Assembly: GCF_030814225.1 (NCBI RefSeq)
Contig: NZ_JAUSUR010000003.1
Coordinates: 124,001-188,000 of the forward strand
Source: Breznakia pachnodae
GTDB lineage: Bacteria > Bacillota_I > Bacilli_A > Erysipelotrichales > Erysipelotrichaceae
Direction of reading: 5' to 3'
DNA length: 64,000 nt
Position numbers and translations under genes: made by a program. The notes under the pieces were generated by a model that was not told the origin of the DNA, did no database searches, and was given only the letters and a program-made list of their open reading frames with translations. How positions within the stretch are numbered: the stretch's first letter is position 1; the number at the start of each line of letters is the position of its first letter. Of this stretch, positions 45,862 to 53,988 are shown piece by piece.

Positions 45862-46155
45862 ATGAGAAAATATGAAATCATGTACATCGTGAACGCATCA
45901 TTAGAAGATGCTGCTAGAGCAAACGTTGTTGAATCAGTTCATAAAACATTAACTGACAACGGAGCTACTATCGACAAAGTCGATGAGTGGGGAAGCAAAG
46001 AGTTCGCGTATGAAATTAACCACATGACTAAAGGTTTTTACTATGTTATTAATGTAACTGCTGGAAATGAAGCTATCGATGAATTCAACCGTTTAACACG
46101 TATTAATTCAAATGTAATTCGTTTCTTAGTTATCAAAACTGATGAAGAGAAATAA
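45862..46155 (+). CDS. rpsF: 30S ribosomal protein S6
   Basis: 97 residues beginning MRKYEIMYIVNASLEDAA, the standard S6 start. The frame is open to 45811, but that segment is the leader, and AAGGAGG with a 9-base spacing precedes the ATG at 45862. S6 binds S18 in the small subunit. First gene of rpsF-ssb-rpsR. Confidence 0.97.
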   Translation: MRKYEIMYIVNASLEDAARANVVESVHKTLTDNGATIDKVDEWGSKEFAYEINHMTKGFYYVINVTAGNEAIDEFNRLTRINSNVIRFLVIKTDEEK

Positions 46156-46168
46156 GGAGGACTAGAGA

Positions 46169-46636
46169 ATGAACAAAGTTTTATTGACTGGTAGAATTAC
46201 CAAAGACTTAGAACTAAGAAAAACACAATCTGGGACTTCAGTAATCCGTTTTACACTTGCAGTAAACCGTCGCTTTAAACAAGAAGGACAGCCTGATGCT
46301 GACTTTATCTCTTGTACAGCATGGGGAAAAACTGCGGAGACAATGGGCCAATATTTACATAAAGGTTCATTAATCGGTGTAGAAGGACGTATCACTACTG
46401 GAACTTACCAAGATAAAGACGGAAGAACAGTATATACGACAGATGTAACGATTGAGAACTTTGATTTCTTAGAATCAAGAAGCACTGCTGGTGCTCAAAC
46501 TCAATCTTATACTCCACAATATGCACCACAAGATCAAGTGCAAAATAGTGGGTATACACAAGATCAATCATCATCAGTTGCAGATGACTTTGCTAATGAT
46601 ACATTAGATATTGCAAGTGATGATTTACCATTTTAA
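46169..46636 (+). CDS. ssb: Single-stranded DNA-binding protein
   Basis: 155 residues. The OB-fold begins MNKVLLTGRITKDLELRKTQ and contains FISCTAWGKTAETM and GRITTGTYQDKDG. A Gln/Ser-rich linker leads to the acidic tip DIASDDLPF, which recruits DNA-repair proteins. It lies between rpsF and rpsR, the usual order in Bacillota. Confidence 0.97.
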   Translation: MNKVLLTGRITKDLELRKTQSGTSVIRFTLAVNRRFKQEGQPDADFISCTAWGKTAETMGQYLHKGSLIGVEGRITTGTYQDKDGRTVYTTDVTIENFDFLESRSTAGAQTQSYTPQYAPQDQVQNSGYTQDQSSSVADDFANDTLDIASDDLPF

Positions 46637-46651
46637 TGAAAGGAGTATATC

Positions 46652-46882
46652 ATGGCTTATAAAAAACAAAGAGTTGGACGTAGAAAAGTATGTTACTTTA
46701 CGAAAAATAAAATTGAAACAATCGACTACAAAGATGTTGAACTGTTAAGAAGATTTATTTCTGCTAATGGAAAAATTATTCCTAGACGTGTTACTGGTAC
46801 AAAAGCTAAATACCAAAGAATGTTAGCTACTGCTATCAAACGTGCTCGTCAAATGGCATTACTACCTTACGTAGAAGACTAA
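46652..46882 (+). CDS. rpsR: 30S ribosomal protein S18
   Basis: 76 residues. The core [18 protein letters not shown] and [17 protein letters not shown] is unmistakable; the C-terminus ends in [15 protein letters not shown] precedes the ATG. Last gene of the operon. Confidence 0.97.
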   Translation: MAYKKQRVGRRKVCYFTKNKIETIDYKDVELLRRFISANGKIIPRRVTGTKAKYQRMLATAIKRARQMALLPYVED

Positions 46883-46897
46883 TCTATAACAATAAAC

Positions 46898-46930
46898 AAG
46901 CATGTGATAATAATCGTCACATGCTTTTCT
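46898..46930 (+). terminator. Terminator of rpsF-ssb-rpsR
   Basis: AAGCATGTGA pairs with TCACATGCTT across a 9-base loop and is followed by TTTTCTT. Confidence 0.85.
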
Positions 46931-46974
46931 TATGCCTTCATATATAGTAGAATATATACGAATCAGTAAAGAAA

Positions 46975-47075
46975 AAAACACGGTCTGGCTGGTAGTCCAG
47001 ACGCAGTATAACTGTCAGTAACCTGCCTCCTTGGTTGTCCGTTCTTTGCTTTGAAAACAACAAGGAGGTTTTATT
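46975..47075 (+). promoter_or_regulatory. yjdF-motif riboswitch (azaaromatic-sensing), translation-controlling
   Basis: The RNA directly precedes a yjdF gene, the gene that defines this motif. GTCTGG (46983-46988) pairs with CCAGAC (46997-47002). In the expression platform, CCTCCTTGGTTGT (47026-47038) pairs with ACAACAAGGAGG (47057-47068) with one bulged G, burying the ribosome site AAGGAGG of the GTG start at 47076. Members of this motif bind azaaromatic compounds and switch translation on. Call based on gene context and layout; no covariance model was run. Confidence 0.8.
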
Positions 47076-47495
47076 GTGGAAAAAATTCAAAGCAAATTGA
47101 CAGTGTATTTTGAGAATCCATTTTGGGTTGGAGTTTATGAGATTATAGACAATGGTAATTTAGAAGTTTGTAAGATTACCTTTGGTAGTGAACCCAAAGA
47201 TTATGAAGTGTATGAGTATTTGAATCATAACTGGTATAGTTTACAATTTAGTAAACCTGTGCAGGCAGAAATGAAGTTTGAGAAGAAGATAAATCCCAAA
47301 CGGATGCAGCGACAGGTAAAAAAGCAAACACAGACAATAGGTGTAGGGACAAAATCACAGCAGGCGATTAAGAACCAACAAGAAGAAGGTAAACTAGCAA
47401 GAAAGAAACAATCTTCTTTAGAACGAAAACAAAGAAGAGAAAAACAGTTTCTGTTGAAACAAATAAAGCGAAAAAGTAAACACAGAGGACATTAA
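47076..47495 (+). CDS. yjdF: YjdF family protein (DUF2992)
   Basis: 139 residues with a GTG start. The N-terminal KLTVYFENPFWVGVYEI and ITFGSEPKDYEVYEYLN are family hallmarks. The C-terminal half is Lys/Arg/Gln-rich and probably unstructured or nucleic-acid binding. Function is unknown; family members are linked to the response to azaaromatic compounds. Translation is controlled by the overlapping leader RNA, and the alpha/beta hydrolase gene follows 3 bases later. Confidence 0.9.
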   Translation: MEKIQSKLTVYFENPFWVGVYEIIDNGNLEVCKITFGSEPKDYEVYEYLNHNWYSLQFSKPVQAEMKFEKKINPKRMQRQVKKQTQTIGVGTKSQQAIKNQQEEGKLARKKQSSLERKQRREKQFLLKQIKRKSKHRGH

Positions 47496-47498
47496 TAT

Positions 47499-48197
47499 AT
47501 GAAGAAACATACATTTAAAATAGATGATATTCCTGCAGTTATTTGGGGAGAACAATCAGAAAACCTATTTATAGCAGTTCATGGTGATCAATCAAATAAA
47601 GATGATGAAGTAATACAAATACTTGCGGAAGTTGCAACTAGTAAAGGTTATCAGGTCTTAAGTTTTGACTTACCTGCTCATGGGAAAAGAAAAGAAGAAT
47701 CCAAAACATGTAAAGTTCAATACGCAGTAGAGGATTTAGAAAAGATAATGTGTTATGCGAAACAACACTACAAAGAGATTAATTTATATGGATGTAGTAT
47801 TGGGGCATATTTTAGTTTGGTTGCTTATAAGGATGAAGATATTAAACAGACATTATTCTTATCTCCAATGGTAGAGATGAAACAACTTATAGAAAATATA
47901 ATGATGTGGTTTGATATTAGTAAGGAACGTTTAGAAAAAGAGCAAGAGATTGCTACACCAATGAAGACATTATATTGGGATTATTATCAGTATGTAGTAA
48001 ATCATCCAATTGTTTGGAAGAAACCAACTTCAATTCTATATGGAGAGAATGATGAAGTTTCCCAGTTTGATTATATAAAGAAGTTTGTAGAAGACTCTAA
48101 TGCAGGGTTAACCATAGTAGAAAATGGAGAGCATTACTTTCATGCAAATGAACAATTAAAAATATATAAAGACTGGCTAATCAAAACAATGAAGTAG
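47499..48197 (+). CDS. Alpha/beta hydrolase (serine aminopeptidase S33/esterase-like)
   Basis: 232 residues. The nucleophile elbow GCSIGA (Ser in G-x-S-x-G-like context at about residue 107), an oxyanion-type HGDQSNKDD loop near 30, YGENDEVSQFDY (catalytic Asp region) and GEHYFH (catalytic His) fit the family. It lies 3 bases after yjdF and is probably expressed under the same riboswitch, so it may act on the azaaromatic ligand or a related ester. Confidence 0.82.
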   Translation: MKKHTFKIDDIPAVIWGEQSENLFIAVHGDQSNKDDEVIQILAEVATSKGYQVLSFDLPAHGKRKEESKTCKVQYAVEDLEKIMCYAKQHYKEINLYGCSIGAYFSLVAYKDEDIKQTLFLSPMVEMKQLIENIMMWFDISKERLEKEQEIATPMKTLYWDYYQYVVNHPIVWKKPTSILYGENDEVSQFDYIKKFVEDSNAGLTIVENGEHYFHANEQLKIYKDWLIKTMK

Positions 48198-48401
48198 TTC
48201 ACAATTTGTGGATTACTTTTTTTTATGCGAAAAATTTCTAATTAGAATGAACGATATAAGTGTTATTTACGACTAATGGAAGGAAAAGAAATTTATAAAA
48301 TAAATAATCAAAAGTTTTACTTGAAAACCCAACCTTTTTTTAAGACTTGTTGCCTTAAGTATTAGGGTAAGTAAAATTTTGGTAATAAGGAGGGCAGTAC
48401 T

Positions 48402-49754
48402 ATGAAGGATGAGCGACTTACCCAAATTGTAAGAGAAGTCCAAAAGGACATTGAACAATTTGAGTTATTGTACTCATATGTGATTAAAAAAGTATATTTC
48501 TGGTGTTATACCATAATTGGTAATGAGGCGGATGCCAGAGATATGTCTCAAGAAGTGATGATTCGTATTTATAAGAATATCCATAGTTTAAAAAGTCCTG
48601 AGGCATTTACTTCATGGATGTATCGATTAGCAAGAAACAGTTGTTTAACTTACATACGAAATCATAAAAAGACGGATGTGGAATTTCTATACAATGACAA
48701 TTATGAAGAGAGCTTTGAAGCAAATATAAAGGAAGAACGAATATATCGTTTACCAAAAGAATCATATGACCTACAACAGACGAAAGATGTTGTAAAAGAA
48801 TTAATTGAGAAATTACCAAGAAAACAAAAAGAAGCAATTACTCTTCACTATTTAGATGAATTGAAGATTGAAGAAATTGCAAATATATTGGAATGTCCAG
48901 TGGGAAGTGTAAAATCGCGATTGCACGATGGAAGAAAAAAACTTCAAGAAAAGATTTCAGATTACCAAGAAGAGAATAATGTAAAACTATATAGCATTAC
49001 CCTATTACCTTTATTAGCACTTATTCTTGAAGAACATCGAGAGGAACTTGGACAAATACAAGATTTAACATATGATAAAAATAATTTTATCTCTAATAAA
49101 CTTGTAAGAATATTGAATTCTATTAGTTCAATTTCAAATTATATGTTATACATAACAATCAGTATGGTTTGTATTGTATCAATACTAGTGGTGATTATGA
49201 CACAAGAAAATATGATAAAGAAACATGACTCCAAAGCGTATGATGAAATTGTAGAGAATGACAATATTATGTATAACAAGTCAAAAGGATATCAATATAT
49301 AGAAAGTGTATATTATCCTCAATTTCCTAGAAGAGATGGTGTAGAAATAGTAGTTAAGTTACAACAAAGTGTAAATGAAAAAAATATCAATGTTGTACTG
49401 GATAATGAAGAACAGTCATTTTCTGTGAATGACAATAGCATTATTATAAAAGCAAAACGTAATGGGAATTTAATTGTTCAAGTGAAAAATGAACAGATAT
49501 CTGTTGAAATAAATAACATTGATAGTAAAGCACCAGAATTAATTGAAGTATATAATTATGATAATTATATAGAACTAAAGATATCTGATGAGTTTAATCA
49601 GGTGGATTATGAAAAATCATATTTAGAATATGAAGGAAAAAAATATCAAATTGAAAACAGGAAGAAAGTGATTGGATTATTTAGGAATGAAATAACAATT
49701 GTTATTTTTAATCAAAATAATCAATACATAAAATATAGTATCGACTTCCCATAA
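48402..49754 (+). CDS. ECF-type sigma factor fused to a transmembrane segment and extracytoplasmic domain
   Basis: 450 residues. Sigma region 2 (about 20-95, with EADARDMSQEVMIRIYKNIH and the Trp-rich SWMYRLARNSC) and region 4 (about 135-185, LPRKQKEAITLHYLDELKIE and CPVGSVKSRLHDGRKKL) are complete. After a linker a membrane helix spans about 245-267, followed by about 180 residues of beta-rich sequence (APELIEVYNYDNYIELKI) that would be outside the cell. The usual ECF sigma is 160-200 residues with a separate anti-sigma factor. The gene 30 bases downstream encodes a surface LRR protein. Confidence 0.85.
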   Translation: MKDERLTQIVREVQKDIEQFELLYSYVIKKVYFWCYTIIGNEADARDMSQEVMIRIYKNIHSLKSPEAFTSWMYRLARNSCLTYIRNHKKTDVEFLYNDNYEESFEANIKEERIYRLPKESYDLQQTKDVVKELIEKLPRKQKEAITLHYLDELKIEEIANILECPVGSVKSRLHDGRKKLQEKISDYQEENNVKLYSITLLPLLALILEEHREELGQIQDLTYDKNNFISNKLVRILNSISSISNYMLYITISMVCIVSILVVIMTQENMIKKHDSKAYDEIVENDNIMYNKSKGYQYIESVYYPQFPRRDGVEIVVKLQQSVNEKNINVVLDNEEQSFSVNDNSIIIKAKRNGNLIVQVKNEQISVEINNIDSKAPELIEVYNYDNYIELKISDEFNQVDYEKSYLEYEGKKYQIENRKKVIGLFRNEITIVIFNQNNQYIKYSIDFP

Positions 49755-49784
49755 TCATTATAAAAAATCAAGTATGGAGGAATT

Positions 49785-51797
49785 ATGAAAAAGAATAGTA
49801 TAAAGAAAAGAATACTTATTAGCCTTTTAGCAATAGGAACATTATTTAGTTTAGCAAGTATAAATACAATTGATGCAACAGAGAATGGTGACTCAAGTAA
49901 CATAGCTCCACTTTCTACAAGTGAACCAGCATTTCCGGCATCATCACAACCACTGCATGATGCTATATTAAGCATATATCCAGCAGTTGATGGAGCTGAT
50001 GGTAGTGTCAAAGATGGAGTTATTTCAAAAAGTGAAGCAGCTGCATGGACAGGTACAAAGATCCATGTAAGGAACTTAGGGCTTGCAGGCACAATTACAG
50101 GAATTGAGTATTTTACAAACCCAAATCTATCATCATTATATTTAGATAAAAACCAATTTACTGGAGAAATACCTAGTGGTTTGGGAAGTATGAGTGGATT
50201 AACAGTTTTAAACCTTTCAGAAAACCACCTGAGTGGTTCAATTCCATCAGACATTGGTCAACTATCAAATTTACAATCTCTGCATTTACATACAAATAAC
50301 CTTTCTGGATCAATTCCAACTACTTTTGGAAACCTTGGAAGTTTAGAACAATTGGCAATATCTTTTAACCAGTTAACAGGTTCTATTCCAGAAGAATTAG
50401 GAAATTGTTCTAGTCTGCGTCAAATATTGTTACATAGTAATTTATTGAGTGGTTCAATTCCTGAGAGTATAGGATATTTACCTCTTACAAGAATATCAAT
50501 AAATAAAAATAATTTATCAGGAGAAGTTCCAGATTCGCTATTCACAAATTCTACATTAAAAACTTTAGAGTTGTGTGACAACGCTGGATTAACAGGGAAT
50601 CCAGCAGAAAAAATTCCTGCTGATAGTCAATTGACGAAGGTTAGAATTCAAGGTACAGATATGATACAGGCTCCTGTATATACAACAAATTTGGATGAGA
50701 GTACAGGGGGGATTTTTGTATATGATGACTTGGCAGAAAATTTACTAAATACAGATCTTAGTGGACCCGCAGAAGGAATAACACAGGAAGATATTAAAAA
50801 AGCTCAAGAGAGTGCAGATTGGATTAGTGACCCAACAGAAAAGCAAAAATGGCAAGATAATATTGACTTGGCTCAAAGTATGCTAGATGCACAAACTGGA
50901 GTGGGAAATCTATTGAATGATACAAGAACAGACGTGTTAGATAATGTTACACAAGAGACAATTGATGATGCAAAAGAATTAATAAAAATCTTACCAGATG
51001 GTCAGTTTAAAACAGACCTACAAGCAGATATTGATTTAGCACAGGAATTCTTGAATAACAGAACATCAGCACAAGCAAAAGTAGACGCTCTATTCACAGA
51101 TAGCACACATGAGGATATCAAGGATATAACAAATCAAGATACAATTAATGATGCATTAGCAGTAGTAAATGCATTACCAGATGGATCATTTAAAGAAAAC
51201 CTATTAGCAGAAGTTGCAAAAGCACAAAGTATGTTAGATGCAAAAGCTGTAGTTGAAAATTTATTTACAGATAGTACACATACAGATATCAAAGATACAA
51301 CTGACCAAGCTGTAATTGATAATGCTAAAATTGTAGTTAATAAATTGCCAGATGGAAAATTAAAAACAGAGCTTATGGCTGAAATTGATAAAGCACAGGA
51401 TATGTTAAATGCGAAAAATGTAGTGGGTAATCTATTGGATGATGAGGGCAAGTTAAGTGATGGTGTAACCCAAGAGGATATTGATAATGCTCAGGATTTA
51501 GTAAATAAGTTGCCAAATGGTGATTTAAAAGATGAACTTCAAGATATTATTGATGATGCTCAAAAACAATTGGATGATTCAAATAAAGTACCAGTTGTTA
51601 CAAACCCAAGTACACCAGGTACCAATCCACCAGTTGTGTCTAAACCAAGTATCAGTGGGGAGACTTCAACTACAACAGATGTTACGAAAAACGTGAATAC
51701 AGGTGATACGACAAACTTATCATTATATGGAGGATTATTACTTCTTTCATTATGTGGTTTTGTAGTTGTCACAAAAAGAAGAAAAGCAGTTAAATAA
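49785..51797 (+). CDS. Cell-wall surface protein with plant-type leucine-rich repeats
   Basis: 670 residues. A signal peptide (1-32) is followed by six or seven 24-residue repeats (about 116-275) of the plant receptor type, e.g. NLSGSIPTTFGNLGSLEQLA. Next come five helical repeats of about 63 residues (about 306-598, ITQEDI-x-A-x-LPDG-F/L-x-L-x-A-x-ML pattern), resembling the Cry1Ac D-VI-like spacer repeats. A Pro/Thr linker and NTGD, a hydrophobic helix and KRRKAVK form a degenerate sortase signal. It lies 30 bases after the membrane-sigma gene and is its likely partner or target. Confidence 0.85.
   Translation: MKKNSIKKRILISLLAIGTLFSLASINTIDATENGDSSNIAPLSTSEPAFPASSQPLHDAILSIYPAVDGADGSVKDGVISKSEAAAWTGTKIHVRNLGLAGTITGIEYFTNPNLSSLYLDKNQFTGEIPSGLGSMSGLTVLNLSENHLSGSIPSDIGQLSNLQSLHLHTNNLSGSIPTTFGNLGSLEQLAISFNQLTGSIPEELGNCSSLRQILLHSNLLSGSIPESIGYLPLTRISINKNNLSGEVPDSLFTNSTLKTLELCDNAGLTGNPAEKIPADSQLTKVRIQGTDMIQAPVYTTNLDESTGGIFVYDDLAENLLNTDLSGPAEGITQEDIKKAQESADWISDPTEKQKWQDNIDLAQSMLDAQTGVGNLLNDTRTDVLDNVTQETIDDAKELIKILPDGQFKTDLQADIDLAQEFLNNRTSAQAKVDALFTDSTHEDIKDITNQDTINDALAVVNALPDGSFKENLLAEVAKAQSMLDAKAVVENLFTDSTHTDIKDTTDQAVIDNAKIVVNKLPDGKLKTELMAEIDKAQDMLNAKNVVGNLLDDEGKLSDGVTQEDIDNAQDLVNKLPNGDLKDELQDIIDDAQKQLDDSNKVPVVTNPSTPGTNPPVVSKPSISGETSTTTDVTKNVNTGDTTNLSLYGGLLLLSLCGFVVVTKRRKAVK
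50697..51580 (+). repeat. Five tandem helical-bundle coding repeats
   Basis: Units of about 63 codons, each ending in an A-x3-ML-x-A or A-x-k-x-L-d segment. The third and fourth share the FTDSTH-D-IKD motif. Confidence 0.7.
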
Positions 51798-51801
51798 TAG
51801 A

Positions 51802-51840
51802 TATATAAAAATGCTACAGCAGTTGTAGCATTTTTATATA
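51802..51840 (+). terminator. Terminator of the sigma-LRR operon
   Basis: A 17-bp perfect stem (51802-51818 with 51824-51840, core AAAAATGCTACA) with a 5-base GCAGT loop and T5. Confidence 0.9.
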
Positions 51841-51910
51841 TAATTGGGGAACTTTATGATTCCATTACTTGTCTTACTACTATACAATAAAGATAAATGG
51901 AGGGACTATA

Positions 51911-52612
51911 ATGGGTCTATTTGATAAACAGATAAAAAAGCAGATGGAGAGTTTAAGTATTGAGCAGTTAGAAGAAATGAGAGATCAGGGATTGGATGTT
52001 GAAGAGTATTTAGCTGCTGCATATCAAAAACAAGAAGAAGAGAATGCACTACTTGAAACAAATCAGATTGATGTATCTAAGTTAGAAAAGTATGCAAGAG
52101 TTCCAAGAGATATCGATAGTGAGTTCTTTGTGGAGATAGCTGGGAAAGCACCAATGCTAGGAAAGGATAAGTGGAGAAACGCTTATATGCATGCGCCAAT
52201 TGTATACACAGGGATTGTACAGGCGGATGGTGTGTTATTTGCACCAGGGGATGAGACTACAGGATATGTTGCTTTAGTGGTGTTGGACAGAACACATGGT
52301 AATGATATTGATTGGATTGATCAGAAAGCAAAAGAGGTACATAAGGTTGTGTATGGAGCTAATGTGCCAAAAGATATGCGAAAAATTGCAGAAGGAATTC
52401 GTAAGCAAGAAGGATACTTTACTTATAAATTACCTTCTTCAATTAATGAGGGTATGGATATTTGGGTAACGGTGAATACAGTTAGTCAGAAGATATTGCC
52501 AAAAACATTTATTCCAAAACAAAGGGTAATTCCTTGCTTGTTGACAGATGATTTAAAAGAAAACAAAATGCCGAGTCTTAGCGTAATACCTGCAAGATTC
52601 TACGAGGTGTAA
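51911..52612 (+). CDS. Uncharacterised cytoplasmic protein
   Basis: About 233 residues. The N-terminal 50 residues form an amphipathic helix (IKKQMESLSIEQLEEMRDQG), and the rest is mixed alpha/beta. No family recognised. The frame is open to a TTG at 51869, but the ATG at 51911 (MGLFDKQIK) has TGGAGGG upstream. The next gene starts 2 bases after its stop, so the two are co-transcribed. Confidence 0.65.
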   Translation: MGLFDKQIKKQMESLSIEQLEEMRDQGLDVEEYLAAAYQKQEEENALLETNQIDVSKLEKYARVPRDIDSEFFVEIAGKAPMLGKDKWRNAYMHAPIVYTGIVQADGVLFAPGDETTGYVALVVLDRTHGNDIDWIDQKAKEVHKVVYGANVPKDMRKIAEGIRKQEGYFTYKLPSSINEGMDIWVTVNTVSQKILPKTFIPKQRVIPCLLTDDLKENKMPSLSVIPARFYEV

Positions 52613-52614
52613 TT

Positions 52615-53154
52615 ATGAAAGTATATTCACCATTAAAAGATTTAGATAAGAAAGTACAAGATAGGGAGTATGGGTATCTAATTGATCGAGTTAATTCTCG
52701 TAGAACCGTTTTATTATTGTTGGCAGTAGGATTTATAGCACTAGCTATATTTGTATTTATGAATATGAATTTCTTTGATACAGATTCAGATTTTTATGAG
52801 ATAGGTAGATATGTACCTTTGGTTATTTTTGGATTAACTGGATTATGGTTAATTAATAAAGCAATGACAAGTCTTGAGTTATATGAAAGAGGATTGATTT
52901 ATAAGCGTCTGTTAATGAAAAAGCGTTATTCGTATGATCAGCTTTATCAGGTCTATGAAGATCGATCAAACCTTAATGCCAGAAATCATTATAAGTATAG
53001 TGGAGATGGATTATTTTCGAGAATGAATTCTTATCATGTATCAATTCTTCAATTTCAAGATGGAAAATCAATTAAACTTAGTACACCTTGCTTTTGGAAG
53101 GTAAAAAAGAAAATTAAAGATTTAAATCAAAATTTAGTAGAAGTTAATGAGTAA
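52615..53154 (+). CDS. Uncharacterised membrane protein with two helices
   Basis: 179 residues. Two membrane segments (about 31-50 and 64-85) are followed by a PH-like cytoplasmic domain (SLELYERGLIYKRLLMKKRY and ISILQFQDGKSIKLST, with a strand pattern of YcxB/bPH-type domains). Coupled to the preceding gene by a 2-base gap. Function unknown. Confidence 0.65.
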   Translation: MKVYSPLKDLDKKVQDREYGYLIDRVNSRRTVLLLLAVGFIALAIFVFMNMNFFDTDSDFYEIGRYVPLVIFGLTGLWLINKAMTSLELYERGLIYKRLLMKKRYSYDQLYQVYEDRSNLNARNHYKYSGDGLFSRMNSYHVSILQFQDGKSIKLSTPCFWKVKKKIKDLNQNLVEVNE

Positions 53155-53197
53155 CTGATTTAGTTTGGTATAATGGATAAGAAGAAACGGAGCATAT

Positions 53198-53941
53198 ATG
53201 AAAGATTCTTATTCTACTATAGAAGTTGCAAATATCATTGGTGTTCACTCAAATACTGTTCGTCTATATGAGGAATGGGGTTTTATAACGAAACCAAAAC
53301 GAAAGAAAAACGGGTATCGTGTGTTTACTGATTTGCATATTCAGCAAATCAGAATCTTACGATATCTTTTTGAAGTTCCAATCGTACAGAATGGAATGCG
53401 TAAAAAAGTAGTAGAGATTGTTAGTGTGGTTGCAAGCCAAGATTATGACAAAGCTCTATTGTTAGTTGCCGAGTATTTAAATCAAATAGATGAAGAAAAG
53501 CAAAATGCGGAAGAAGCAATTAAAATTGTAGAGCAGATCCTTCATGGAAAAACTACTGATTCTGATTTGTGTTTGAATCGAAAAGAAACTGCAGATGAAC
53601 TAGGGATATCAATCGACCGTTTGCGTAACTGGGAATTAAATGGTTTAATTCAGGTAAAACGAAAAAAGAATGGGTATCGTGTTTACTATGAAGATGATAT
53701 AGAACGTTTAAAAATAATAAGAGCTTTACGATATGCTAATTATTCATTAATGGCGATTATGCGGATGCTGAATCAACTACAACAAGACCCAGATACAAGT
53801 ATTCGTTCTGTGATTAATACACCTCATCCAGATGAGGATATTATCATGGTATGTGATGAGTTAATATCTTCCCTTGATAATGCAAAGGCGAATACCTTAA
53901 AGGCTTGTGACATAATAAAAAAATTAAACCCTCCATTTTAA
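53198..53941 (+). CDS. MerR-family regulator with two DNA-binding domains
   Basis: 247 residues. Two MerR-type winged helices: residues about 4-70 (TIEVANIIGVHSNTVRLYEE) and about 125-195 (NRKETADELGISIDRLRNWE). Both contain the KNGYRV wing segment (KRKKNGYRVF and KRKKNGYRVYY), so the two halves are internal duplicates. It is followed by an ABC transporter pair that it probably regulates. A GGTATAAT extended -10 lies at 53166-53173. Similar in architecture to the regulator at 39850. Confidence 0.85.
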   Translation: MKDSYSTIEVANIIGVHSNTVRLYEEWGFITKPKRKKNGYRVFTDLHIQQIRILRYLFEVPIVQNGMRKKVVEIVSVVASQDYDKALLLVAEYLNQIDEEKQNAEEAIKIVEQILHGKTTDSDLCLNRKETADELGISIDRLRNWELNGLIQVKRKKNGYRVYYEDDIERLKIIRALRYANYSLMAIMRMLNQLQQDPDTSIRSVINTPHPDEDIIMVCDELISSLDNAKANTLKACDIIKKLNPPF

Positions 53942-53964
53942 CACCAGACTTTGTTTTGGTGTTA
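53939..53964. promoter_or_regulatory. 8-bp dyad between the two-headed MerR and ABC transporter genes
   Basis: TAACACCA (53939-53946) and TGGTGTTA (53957-53964) with a 10-base spacer, overlapping the MerR stop. It could be an operator or a weak terminator (TTCTTTTGG follows). Confidence 0.4.
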
Positions 53965-53988
53965 TTCTTTTGGAACGAAGGAGGTTTT

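Noticed and set aside
48198-48230. Terminator after the alpha/beta hydrolase gene
   Set aside because: A T8 run is present, but the preceding stem is only 4-5 bp.
48325-48401. ECF-type promoter (AACC -35) for autoregulation of the membrane sigma gene
   Set aside because: CAACC is present at about 48330-48334 but no convincing CGT-type -10 follows at the right distance, so it is not listed as a feature.
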